36,760 nucleotides of DNA, taken from positions 1 to 36,760 of the forward strand of contig JAJRVM010000254.1 in assembly GCA_024277285.1 (NCBI GenBank), written 5' to 3'. The notes under the pieces are model-generated. The model worked only from the letters and a program-made list of their open reading frames with translations. It did not search any database and was not told where the DNA came from. Shown in pieces: positions 1-7,435 of this stretch; within the stretch, counting starts at the first letter, position 1; each line of letters opens with the position of its first letter. Source of the DNA: Planctomycetota bacterium (GTDB lineage Bacteria > Planctomycetota > Planctomycetia > Pirellulales > Pirellulaceae). The translations under genes and the position numbers were made by a program.

Positions 1-1293
1 CCAGTGCAGGAATTGCCAGTGCAGGAATTGCCGGCTCCGGCCAGTGCACCGGCCAGCGGAGCGAGCGCGGGCGATGTCGGATTCGTGGGGCTGACGGCTG
101 ATCTGACGGCACCCGATGGTAAATCGGTTTTCGTTGAGGCGGTGGCCAAAGACGGGCCGGCGGCGAAATCCGGTTTGAAGGCTGGCGACATCATTGTCGA
201 AGTCAATGGACAAGAAGTTCCTGATTTGGATGCCCTGAGCCGCGCACTGCGTCAAGCACCTGGCACCAAGTTGCTCTTCAAAGTCCGCCGCAAAGGTGTG
301 CCGCAACGATTTGAAGTTACACTCGCAAAACGTGCTGCGAGTCCAGTGCCATCGAGTCCGGGGCCATCGAGTCCGGGGCCATCGAGTCCGGGGCCATCGA
401 GTCCGGGGCCTGACGCCAATGAACGGACGATTGGCGAGCTTCCCGCGCCCGCGTCTGCCCCCTTTGGGACGATGCCCGCGCCGAGCGCTGCTGGTGGGCC
501 TGGCATTCGAGTCGACGCGCGCCCGAGTTTGGGGATTCGCGTGGCGGATGCCGAGCGGCTTAGTGACGCGGACAAGCGGCGTTTCGGTGTGGTCGTGGAT
601 TCTGGAGCGGTGATCAGCGGGATCACTCCCGGGGCACCTGCCGCATTGGCCGGGTTGCCGTTGGGGGGCGTGGTTGTTTCGGTCAATGGCAAGCGAATTG
701 GCAGCGCCCAGGATATTGTCGATGTCGTGCGGACCTTTCAGCCAGGCGATCAGATTGAATTGACCTATTGGGAAGGTGATCGCATGGGACGCAAGAAAGT
801 GCGTGTGGGCCGGGGCGCTGTCACGGCTGTCCCGTCAGGCCCATCGGATCGTGCCACATCGCGACCATCACTCGGTTCGCGACTGCGCCGGCGCGGCAGC
901 GGAGAGCGTCCCATCCTCAACGCGTTGGAACGCGTCCTTGACGGATTGGCACCGCCGTCAGCGGACGCCGGTATATCCGGTGGCGCGTTTCCAGAATTGC
1001 CGCCGCCGCAGTCCAGCGCGCCACCGCCGGCTGCGGCCGACTCGGAGCCGATGGTTCCGCCACCGCCACCGCCGCGTCGCAGTAAGGCGGCCGTACCATC
1101 CGTGTTGACGGAGCCTAAGATCGAGCTTCCTCCGCCCAGGCCATCCGCATCGCGCGAAGACGCTCAGGAACTGGAAACTCTGCACAAACAGGCGTCCGAG
1201 TTGCAGCGGCAACTCGATGCGCTACTGAAACGCATCGAGCAGCTGGAGAACAAGAACCGTGCGCCAAGCGGTGAACCGACTAAACGCCGTTAG
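1..1293 (+). CDS. Two-PDZ-domain protein with proline-rich linkers (5' end outside window)
   Basis: The reading frame is open from the first base, so the true start lies upstream and the N-terminus is missing. Two PDZ domains are visible, at about residues 24-110 and 174-272 of the visible part. Each has the GLKAGDII / GLPLGGVV type core followed by EVNGQEV or SVNGKRI, the usual carboxylate-binding-loop region. No protease catalytic triad is seen, so this part looks like a peptide-binding scaffold rather than an HtrA enzyme, although a protease domain could lie upstream. A Ser-Pro-Gly linker joins the PDZ domains. A Pro-rich stretch (about 300-380) and a short coiled coil (about 385-415, rich in Leu/Glu/Gln) end the protein. 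A periplasmic or envelope location is plausible but not shown. Function beyond peptide binding is unknown. Confidence 0.8.
   Translation, partial: PVQELPVQELPAPASAPASGASAGDVGFVGLTADLTAPDGKSVFVEAVAKDGPAAKSGLKAGDIIVEVNGQEVPDLDALSRALRQAPGTKLLFKVRRKGVPQRFEVTLAKRAASPVPSSPGPSSPGPSSPGPSSPGPDANERTIGELPAPASAPFGTMPAPSAAGGPGIRVDARPSLGIRVADAERLSDADKRRFGVVVDSGAVISGITPGAPAALAGLPLGGVVVSVNGKRIGSAQDIVDVVRTFQPGDQIELTYWEGDRMGRKKVRVGRGAVTAVPSGPSDRATSRPSLGSRLRRRGSGERPILNALERVLDGLAPPSADAGISGGAFPELPPPQSSAPPPAAADSEPMVPPPPPPRRSKAAVPSVLTEPKIELPPPRPSASREDAQELETLHKQASELQRQLDALLKRIEQLENKNRAPSGEPTKRR
349..408 (+). repeat. 15-bp coding minisatellite, four copies
   Basis: Four uninterrupted copies of ccatcgagtccgggg lie inside the PDZ gene and encode a repeated Pro-Ser-Ser-Pro-Gly linker. 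The copies are identical, which suggests recent slippage expansion. The unit is a multiple of three, so copy number can change without breaking the frame. Confidence 0.9.
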
Positions 1294-1367
1294 TGGAGCC
1301 CGGCCGTGCCAGGTTGCCGTGCCAGGTTGCGGCTGGAATGAGCGTTCAATCGCGTTCATGGCACTTG

Positions 1368-2249
1368 CTAGTTCAATTCACGCGCCATTATTCGATCGAA
1401 GATCGCCTTTTGACCCTTCAAGGCGGCGAACGGGTCGGGTGGTGTCGAGTGGCATTCCAACAGAATCCAGCCGGAGTAGCCCTGTCGCATAAACAGCTTG
1501 AAGAGCTTGGAATAGGGATAGCTGCCCTTGTTTAATTCGCGAATGTGGACCGTATCTCCTAGGCGGTCCTGGACCAGCTTGAAGTTGTAATCAAGCCCCT
1601 CGCCTGTCAGGTCAGTGTCGTTGGAGTTCCAACATACGCCAACGTTCTCGTGGTCCGCAACGTCCATGATCGCCTGGATGTTGGGCAGTTCGCAAGTTCC
1701 CCGACCGTGTACTTCAAGCCGGATCTTCTGACCATACTCGGCTCCAAACGCGGCGACCACATTCAGCGCGCGACCGATTTGCTGTAGCGTCTTCTCGTGA
1801 GGTACTCCCTTGGCAAACCCGTTGGGTTTGACCTTCACGCCCGTCCCACCACAGTCGTGCATCAGCTTGATATACGACTTGGTCAGCTCGATGTTGTGTT
1901 TGACCTTCTCCTGATCTGCTTCGTGAAACTGTGCGTTCGAACCGTAGCCGATCAATTCGACCGGGCTGTCGGCAAAACGCTTTCGAACTTCTTTGCGCTG
2001 GGCCGGCGTGAGTGAAGGTTCGACACCATGTTGGTGCTGTGTGCGCAGCTCTACGCCCCCGATGCCCGTCTTTTCGCAATTGGCAATCAGAGTGGGAAGA
2101 TCCCAGTCCTTGCCCCACAGATAGGTCACCAACCCGAGTTTCATTTTGGAAGAGGCGCTGGCGGCGGCATGGCTCTGGACAAGTGGTAATAGCGAGAGTG
2201 AGCTGGCGGCGGCACTGATCGTCAGGAATTGGCGGCGCGTTACTGGCAT
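1368..2249 (-). CDS. Tat-exported sugar phosphate isomerase/epimerase (xylose-isomerase-like TIM barrel)
   Basis: A 293-residue protein. The chosen ATG is preceded by AGAGG about 7 nt upstream and puts a twin-arginine signal (TRRQFL, then a hydrophobic stretch ending near SHAAA) at the N-terminus. Starting further upstream would bury that signal. The mature part has the AP-endonuclease-2/xylose-isomerase TIM-barrel pattern: GLVTYLWGKDW as first strand, GIGGVELR, then IRLEVHGRG, NVGVCWNSND and WILLECHS, which supply the Glu, Asp and His residues that bind metal in this superfamily. Many planctomycetes have large sets of such Tat-secreted isomerase-like proteins of unknown substrate. Acting on a periplasmic sugar or polyol is inference. 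It appears to be a single-gene unit, convergent with the PDZ gene. Confidence 0.85.
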   Translation of the reverse strand: MPVTRRQFLTISAAASSLSLLPLVQSHAAASASSKMKLGLVTYLWGKDWDLPTLIANCEKTGIGGVELRTQHQHGVEPSLTPAQRKEVRKRFADSPVELIGYGSNAQFHEADQEKVKHNIELTKSYIKLMHDCGGTGVKVKPNGFAKGVPHEKTLQQIGRALNVVAAFGAEYGQKIRLEVHGRGTCELPNIQAIMDVADHENVGVCWNSNDTDLTGEGLDYNFKLVQDRLGDTVHIRELNKGSYPYSKLFKLFMRQGYSGWILLECHSTPPDPFAALKGQKAIFDRIMARELN

Positions 2250-2357
2250 GGTTGAACCTCTTGATGCGAAAGTGTCGGGCTGTTGAGGGGCGACCAGTGC
2301 ACGCGTCAAGCGGGCTCGGGACTGGTGCACTTCGGTCGCGACTACGCTGATTCTACT

Positions 2358-2513
2358 GCGGGCTTCGCCCGCAAGTCTAGTGTCGAGTGTCGAGAGTCGA
2401 GAGTCGAGAGTCGAGAGTCCAGAGTCCAGAGACTAGAGTCGAGAGACTAGAGACTAGAGTCGAGAGTCGAGAGTCGAGAGTCCAGAGTCCAGAGTCGAGA
2501 GACTAGAGTCCAG
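2358..2513. repeat. GC hairpin followed by a degenerate heptamer tract
   Basis: A perfect 6-bp stem (gcgggc, loop ttc, gcccgc) at 2358-2372 is followed by about 140 bp of back-to-back 7-mers that vary around GAGAGTC, with GAGACTA and CAGAGTC variants. No reading frame is supported. It lies upstream of the isomerase-like gene and looks like slippage-expanded intergenic DNA. Confidence 0.8.
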
Positions 2514-2617
2514 AGGTTGGCGGTCAGAAAGAGAGGGCTGCGCGCCAATCGATTACTCTCGTTCGCCAACGCCACTTTGCAATCGCAACTGTTCGTAAGT
2601 AACGAATTACTAATGAC

Positions 2618-2835
2618 GTAACCGTTTAGCCATCTGAAGTGGGATGTGCACTCGAGTTCATTTTCCATCGGTCGACCCCCACCGCCTTGTGCGGTGGGTG
2701 AAGAGGATTGGTAGGCTACCCGTGGCGTCCATCCCCCCCCGGCATCGCGGGTAGCTCACCAGGCGTTTTCACCCATGGGACGAGCCCATGGGAGTCTTTT
2801 GAAAGCGACATTACTTCATTCGGCTAACCTGTTAC
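2618..2835. mobile_element. Compound hairpin element, copy 1 (MITE-like, terminal inverted repeats)
   Basis: The ends are imperfect inverted repeats of about 23 bp: gtaaccgtttagccatctga at 2618 and the complement of acttcattcggctaacctgt at 2813-2835. Inside are three stem-loops: cccaccgc/gcggtggg with loop cttgt (2678-2698), a larger gctacccg/cgggtagc stem (2710-2760) and cccatggg/cccatggg (2772-2792). There is no reading frame. Nearly the same sequence recurs in the reverse direction at 23927-24214. The structure and terminal repeats fit a non-autonomous mobile element or a structured RNA; which of these is unknown. Confidence 0.7.
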
Positions 2836-3008
2836 CTAATGACTAATGACGAAAGAAGCCCAAGCGACGAATGTCGAAGGCTTTTTCAGTGGACGACTTG
2901 TGCCGGGCGGCAGCGCGGATTACGCCGCAAGGTTTCGGCATTGCATGCAAAACGCATGACCGGACCGAAAGGGCGTTTGAAGGCCGGGAAAACCGGAATT
3001 CAGACTGT

Positions 3009-3036
3009 TTTACACGGCATGGGACCGGGGTATACT
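3009..3036 (+). promoter_or_regulatory. Candidate sigma70-type promoter for the permease
   Basis: TTTACA (3009-3014), a 16-bp spacer and TATACT (3031-3036) match a housekeeping promoter well. Transcription would begin near 3043 and leave a leader of about 134 nt before the permease start. The leader contains a 7-bp hairpin (ctgtcac/gtgatag, 3102-3121). No known riboswitch class was recognised in it. Confidence 0.4.
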
Positions 3037-3176
3037 CATGATCCTTCGGTCTGTTTGGAAATGGCGAGCGATTTGGTTGCTGGCCACGCACCGTATGCGA
3101 ACTGTCACCTTCGAGTGATAGTACGCTTTATCACGTTTTATTACGCGGCCCGCTGGTCGTGTAAGGAGGGACGTTC

Positions 3177-4568
3177 ATGGCTTCGAATCTTCCAGATTAT
3201 GTCGCGTCTGCACAGCCGGTACCGCGTGCGGCTCGCGTTCCATGGTACAAGAGCACCGCGCAGACGTATGCCGGCATCATGCTCTGGTTCGTGTTCTGGC
3301 AAAGTGTTCCTGCCAGCAGCGACGATCCCACTGTCGGCGGGATCATGGCGCACGGTTTGCTCGTTGCTTTTGCCGGGATTGTACTTGCCGCCCTCATCTG
3401 TCATTTCGCCAGTTACCTTGCTCCCGCTCTGATGGGGATGAAAACCGGGCTTCCCTTGGCGGTGGTCGGAACATCCACTTACGGTGTTATCGGTGGCTTC
3501 TTGATGCCCGGTTTCTTTATGGGCGTCTTACAGTTCGGTTGGTTGGCGGTGAACGCCTATTTTTCCGCCGAGCTGCTGGCCAAGTTCGCGGGCTATGCAG
3601 GCGGGTCAGCGGTTCACATGGGAATCGGGATCCTCTGGACGATCGTTGCGGCGTTCGTTGGCTTGAAGGGTATCCAATATGTTGCCAAAGTGGCAACGTT
3701 TCTACCGTTGATCCCATTCGTGATCTTGATCATTTTGCTTGTGAAGACGGCCTCCGGAATTGGGAAATTCGAGCCAGCCCAATTGGGTGTCACTGCGGAC
3801 CTCGGCATCAGTTCGACGACGTTGATTATGGTCGCGATTGCCAATATTGTTGGCTTCTTTGCGACAGCGGGTGCTGCGGGTGTGGATATTGCTTCGAGTA
3901 ACCGTGACACCAAAGACGTTCACATGGGCGGTCTCACCGGCGTGGCGCTGGCGACAATCTTCACCGGATGTATGGCCGTGTTGATCGTTGCGGGAACCTA
4001 CGGTTCTGGGCTGATGGAAGGCAAGGAGGTGATCTACAAGCCGACCGAGCTCATGGATGCGATCATGGGTGAGCGAACGGCACAGATTTTCTGGCTGCTG
4101 TTGGCGATCGCCGCTTTTCCACCGGCCTGTTTCAGTTCGCTGATCGCTGCTGCCAGTTTCAAGAACACGTTACCCAAGGTGAATCCGTTCATCACGGTGG
4201 GTATTGGCACCGCCTGCTCGATCGCTCTCGTGTTGTCGGGCAAGGCTGGCCAAGCTGCCGCAGTCTTCGGCATCATCGGCGCGTCGTTCGGGCCAATCTG
4301 CGGTGCGATGACGGCAGACTATCTGCTTGCCGGTCGCAAGTGGCCGGGACCTCGCGCCGGCTTTAATCCGGCTGGGTGGATCTCATGGGCCGTTGGTTTT
4401 GCCGCGGGCTCGGCCAACTTCATACCTGGACTGGCCGGGAAAGTCCCCTGCCCTCCCGTTGCTGCGATCATCATTGGTTTCGTGCTCTATGTGGTTCTGG
4501 CCAAGGCAGGATTAGAAAGCAAAACGTTAGAAATGCCTCCGATGAAGGAAGAACCAGCCGAAGCATAG
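3177..4568 (+). CDS. NCS1-family cytosine/purine permease (CodB-like)
   Basis: A 463-residue integral membrane protein with about 12 hydrophobic segments. The start is fixed by a strong ribosome binding site, AAGGAGGGA, 7 nt before the ATG. Family marks include FGWLAVNAY in the third membrane region, a Gly/Ala-rich IVGFFATAGAAGVD segment, and near the C-terminus GAMTADYLLAGRKW followed by a Gly/Trp-rich GFNPAGWISWAVG segment, as in CodB-type transporters. Members import nucleobases or related ring compounds with sodium or protons through the inner membrane. The substrate cannot be read from the sequence, and no nucleobase-catabolism gene is adjacent. It appears to be transcribed alone from the promoter at 3009-3036. 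Confidence 0.85.
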   Translation: MASNLPDYVASAQPVPRAARVPWYKSTAQTYAGIMLWFVFWQSVPASSDDPTVGGIMAHGLLVAFAGIVLAALICHFASYLAPALMGMKTGLPLAVVGTSTYGVIGGFLMPGFFMGVLQFGWLAVNAYFSAELLAKFAGYAGGSAVHMGIGILWTIVAAFVGLKGIQYVAKVATFLPLIPFVILIILLVKTASGIGKFEPAQLGVTADLGISSTTLIMVAIANIVGFFATAGAAGVDIASSNRDTKDVHMGGLTGVALATIFTGCMAVLIVAGTYGSGLMEGKEVIYKPTELMDAIMGERTAQIFWLLLAIAAFPPACFSSLIAAASFKNTLPKVNPFITVGIGTACSIALVLSGKAGQAAAVFGIIGASFGPICGAMTADYLLAGRKWPGPRAGFNPAGWISWAVGFAAGSANFIPGLAGKVPCPPVAAIIIGFVLYVVLAKAGLESKTLEMPPMKEEPAEA

Positions 4569-4612
4569 CTGCGGCTAACGCGATTTCGTTCGGGTTCGGA
4601 CAACCATCAAAC

Positions 4613-4644
4613 ACGGACCGTCTCGCTTCGGCGCGGCGGTCCGT
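4613..4644 (+). terminator. Stem-loop after the permease gene
   Basis: Perfect 8-bp arms acggaccg and cggtccgt enclose a 16-nt GC-rich loop 45 bp after the permease stop. No T-run follows, so this may be a weak or factor-assisted terminator, or only an mRNA 3'-end stabiliser. Confidence 0.35.
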
Positions 4645-4804
4645 TGCTGTTCACCGGTCACCGCACCCTTCGTCTGTCGTCGGTCGCCACACGTTGGTGC
4701 TCTTTGCCACGGTTGCCCGAGCTGCCGCCGGTCGGTAACAAGGCACCGCGACCCGGTCAGCAGGCAGGCATCTTTGTGCGTTAATTTGTTGGGACGCAGT
4801 GTAG

Positions 4805-4856
4805 CACGGCACTCCGTGCCGTGGGCAAGAAGTGTAGCACGGCACTCCGTGCCGTG
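4805..4856. repeat. Two copies of the CACGGCAC-TCC-GTGCCGTG palindrome
   Basis: Identical 19-bp palindromes (8-bp arms, loop tcc) lie at 4805-4823 and 4838-4856, each preceded by gtgtag. A partial copy (cgcacggcac) is near 4970. The same sequence on the other strand occurs at 13556-13642. Dispersed identical palindromes in gaps fit a REP-like family. Confidence 0.8.
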
Positions 4857-5162
4857 GGGGTCCGTTTCGCAGCGTTTGGCGGCAACACCATTGGGCTGTT
4901 TTCCGGCGGTGCGAACGCCGCGGAGCGGCGTACCACACTGCGTAGCTTGGGAATCTTTCCCAAGAAGTGTCGCACGGCACCGGATTCGAGGCATCTTCGG
5001 GTCTTGAGACTCTCAGGGCCTGAATAAAAAGTCACGGTCAAAGGCCGTGAGCAACTACCCGAAATCGTAACTGTTCACGGGGCAGAACAAGTGAACCGCT
5101 GATGAACACTAATAATCCAGGTTAAGATTAAGATAGCCGTTCACGCGATCTTGAAACAGCGA

Positions 5163-5206
5163 GAAGAAAACCTCGGAATATCGATATTCTGCGGTTCGTT
5201 TTCTTC
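5163..5206 (-). terminator. Long hairpin downstream of the aldehyde oxidoreductase gene
   Basis: Outer arms gaagaaaac (5163-5171) and gttttcttc (5198-5206) enclose a perfect 14-bp palindrome, gaatatcgatattc (5176-5189). Read on the minus strand the structure ends in a T-rich arm, 26 bp after the gene's stop. It could terminate the oxidoreductase operon. Confidence 0.45.
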
Positions 5207-5231
5207 GTGAAGTGTGAATTCTCGTGAACGG

Positions 5232-6965
5232 TTACTCAAAATCAAACAACGTATCGAGCTCCTCGTCAGGTACATCAAACGTTGCATCATGCGGCGGCAG
5301 CTTCTCGTGTTTGAAGAAATCGGGCAGTCGATCGTCGACGGCCGAAAAACCGGCTCGCCTATTGAAGTCTCGCTCGTAAATCAGGACCTCTTTACCTAAC
5401 TGCACGAGTTCATCGGCGCCGAATGTTCGACCGGTGTATGTGGCAACCAGTTCGCATAACCCTTCCGCGGCATTTGCATCGTCGAGTACAGCAAACGCAA
5501 CGAACAGGCACATTCCCGCCGCGTCAATTGCCGCCGTTGCGATCTGCAGATTGCGACTCAGTTCCACTTGCCCTTCGGGCGATAGCGGATCAACGTTGCC
5601 TCCCACACCCAATATATTGGGCCCGATGGCATAACCGGCCGTGTGATCCGCGCCCTGAGTCGTCGTGGCGTATGTCACTCCGATCCCCTTAATTGCGCGT
5701 GGATCATAGGCCGGTATCGACTGACCTTTCACGGTCGGAATGCGAGTTACGCCGTAGGCTTTCCCCAAGACTTCCGCACCCGATGCGACCAACCGCCCCA
5801 GCGGCGTACCCTTTCGCACTTCCTCCAACAACCCCAACGCACCGTTGGCGTCACCAAACGGGAGAATTCCCGCTTCCATCGCCACGGCGATTGTGGCCCC
5901 CGTCTCGATGGTATCGATGCCGATATCGTCGTCCATTCGATCCATTCGGGCGATGGCGTCGAGGTCGTCGATGCCACAGTTCGCACCATGCGCCCAGACC
6001 GTCTCGTACTCGGGACCTTTCGTCAAGTACTGACCGTCCGCATCGTTATAGATTCGCGAGCACTTGATCGTGCAGCCGCGTTGACAAGCGTGCGCCAATG
6101 TCCCTTCTCGCTCGACAATCAGATCATGCTGCCGTTCGCCACTTATCGACTCGACTGCTTCGAATTGTCCCGCGCTGAAGTTGCGTGTTGGAAACGCGCC
6201 GGCCTCGTTGATCACGTTAGCCAGGATATTGGTACCGTAGGTCGGCAACGTTGCGCCGCTCAACGGGTGACCACTCAGGGCCGCCGCAAACTTACGCACG
6301 GCCGCCGTAAAAGCCTTTCGGTCCGCCGGTTCCGTGCGTTGCCCGCCCGTCGGATCCAGCACAATCACTTTCACACCCTTGGCGCCCATAACGGCCCCAA
6401 GCCCGCCTCGAGCGCAGTGGCGTGTCGGCCTGTGTTCGACGTCGGTTGCTGCAATCGTAGCACTGGCACAGCCCATTTCACCAGCCGGTCCGATGCTGAT
6501 ACAGACAATCTTATCGCCGAACCGATCGATTTGCTTCTCCACCGTCTCGTAATTGCCCAATCCTTTGAGTGAATTCGCTTCTTCAATTTCGACGCCCTCT
6601 GACGTGACAACGAATCGATACAGATGGTCCTTGGCCGGCGCGCCTTCAATGACCAACGCCTTGATCCCCAGCGCTGCCAACGCCAACGCCGCCATGCCGC
6701 CCGAATTCGCCTCTTTAATCGTTCCGGTCAAGGGACTCTTGGCCCCGGCCGAAAGCCGCCCGGCACAGGGTGCTCCCGAACCGGTCAGGATCCCGGGGGC
6801 CAGCACAAGCTTGTTTTCGGCTGACAATGGGTGGCAGGTTGCCGGTACTTCTTCGGCCACGATGGCACTGGTCAGTCCGCGTCCTCCGAAACGCTCATGC
6901 GTTTCACTTGGGCACTCGGCAGTCACCGACAATTCAGTCATGTTGATGCGGTAGATCACGGACAT
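5232..6965 (-). CDS. Tungsten-type aldehyde ferredoxin oxidoreductase (AOR family)
   Basis: A 577-residue protein, close to the usual AOR length of about 600. The N-terminal domain has the family's GGRGL and LVLAPGILTGSGAPCAGR segments, which bind the bis-pterin metal cofactor. Cys294, Cys298 and Cys302 (CQRGCTIKC) plus Cys486 in the DAAGMC motif would bind the [4Fe-4S] cluster. These spacings differ slightly from the C-x2-C-x3-C of archaeal AOR. The reaction in this family is oxidation of an aldehyde to the acid with ferredoxin as acceptor; the actual substrate is unknown. No signal peptide is seen, so it is cytoplasmic. It is the last gene after the methyltransferase and the MoaD/ThiS-like gene, which fits the need for a pterin cofactor. 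GAGG about 10 nt before the ATG supports the start. Confidence 0.9.
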   Translation of the reverse strand: MSVIYRINMTELSVTAECPSETHERFGGRGLTSAIVAEEVPATCHPLSAENKLVLAPGILTGSGAPCAGRLSAGAKSPLTGTIKEANSGGMAALALAALGIKALVIEGAPAKDHLYRFVVTSEGVEIEEANSLKGLGNYETVEKQIDRFGDKIVCISIGPAGEMGCASATIAATDVEHRPTRHCARGGLGAVMGAKGVKVIVLDPTGGQRTEPADRKAFTAAVRKFAAALSGHPLSGATLPTYGTNILANVINEAGAFPTRNFSAGQFEAVESISGERQHDLIVEREGTLAHACQRGCTIKCSRIYNDADGQYLTKGPEYETVWAHGANCGIDDLDAIARMDRMDDDIGIDTIETGATIAVAMEAGILPFGDANGALGLLEEVRKGTPLGRLVASGAEVLGKAYGVTRIPTVKGQSIPAYDPRAIKGIGVTYATTTQGADHTAGYAIGPNILGVGGNVDPLSPEGQVELSRNLQIATAAIDAAGMCLFVAFAVLDDANAAEGLCELVATYTGRTFGADELVQLGKEVLIYERDFNRRAGFSAVDDRLPDFFKHEKLPPHDATFDVPDEELDTLFDFE

Positions 6966-7188
6966 GAATCATGTACCTCATATGATTGGCTGGAGTCATT
7001 GATCGCGTCACCGATTGTAGCATCATTCGCATTGCGCCCGAAACCGTGTCTGGTGGCAGCGACGATTCATAACTGTGCAGATCGCAAACGATCACGCGTA
7101 GGGTGTGCCGTCAATCGCTCGTCAGGTTGGTGCGGCTACCATCTCGGCGTGAGCGAGCTTGACACACTCTACACTGCTCCTCCGTATC

Positions 7189-7422
7189 TTAACCACCGCC
7201 GACTGCGGGGAACACGCCTATGCGCTCGCCCCCATCCAAGGTGTGACCGATGTCGACCAACCGATTGTTACAGAAAATGATGCGCGTTTGCTCGATCGGC
7301 ACTCCCAACTGTTCGAGCAGCTGTTCGATCGTCTGGCCTGGTTCGATCGGTACGGATGCCGTTGGCTGGCCATCCAGGTGTTGGCGAAACGTGGCGTACA
7401 GATGAACGGTTACCGAGGGCAT
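7189..7422 (-). CDS. MoaD/ThiS-like sulfur carrier protein
   Basis: A 77-residue ubiquitin-fold protein beginning MPSVTVHLYATFRQ and ending FPAVGGG. The C-terminal Gly-Gly is the residue pair that is adenylated and thiocarboxylated in MoaD and ThiS. The start used is the internal ATG at 7422; a longer frame would overlap the preceding methyltransferase and adds no family sequence. It begins 13 bp after that gene's stop. MoaD-like proteins often sit beside AOR genes and supply sulfur for the pterin dithiolene. That is its likely role, although a thiamine-type (ThiS) role cannot be excluded from the sequence alone. Confidence 0.85.
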   Translation of the reverse strand: MPSVTVHLYATFRQHLDGQPTASVPIEPGQTIEQLLEQLGVPIEQTRIIFCNNRLVDIGHTLDGGERIGVFPAVGGG

Positions 7423-7435
7423 AGTTTGTGGACTC

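Larger units (their letters stand above)
4569..5231. other. Intergenic region with palindromic repeats, no gene supported
   Basis: The region separates the 3' ends of the convergent permease and aldehyde oxidoreductase genes. It contains a GC-rich stem at 4613-4644, two 19-bp palindromes at 4805-4856, a cttggga/tcccaag hairpin near 4946-4964, several gtgaacgg/ccgttcac motifs (around 5070-5230) and a long hairpin at 5163-5206. Short frames here run through the palindromes and look like shadows. Confidence 0.6.

Noticed and set aside
2839..3432. 197-codon + frame before the permease
   Set aside because: It crosses the promoter and leader and overlaps the permease in another frame; no ribosome binding site or recognisable protein features.
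5643..6572. 309-codon + frame opposite the aldehyde oxidoreductase gene
   Set aside because: Antisense shadow of a complete, well-supported AOR gene, with no protein-family features.
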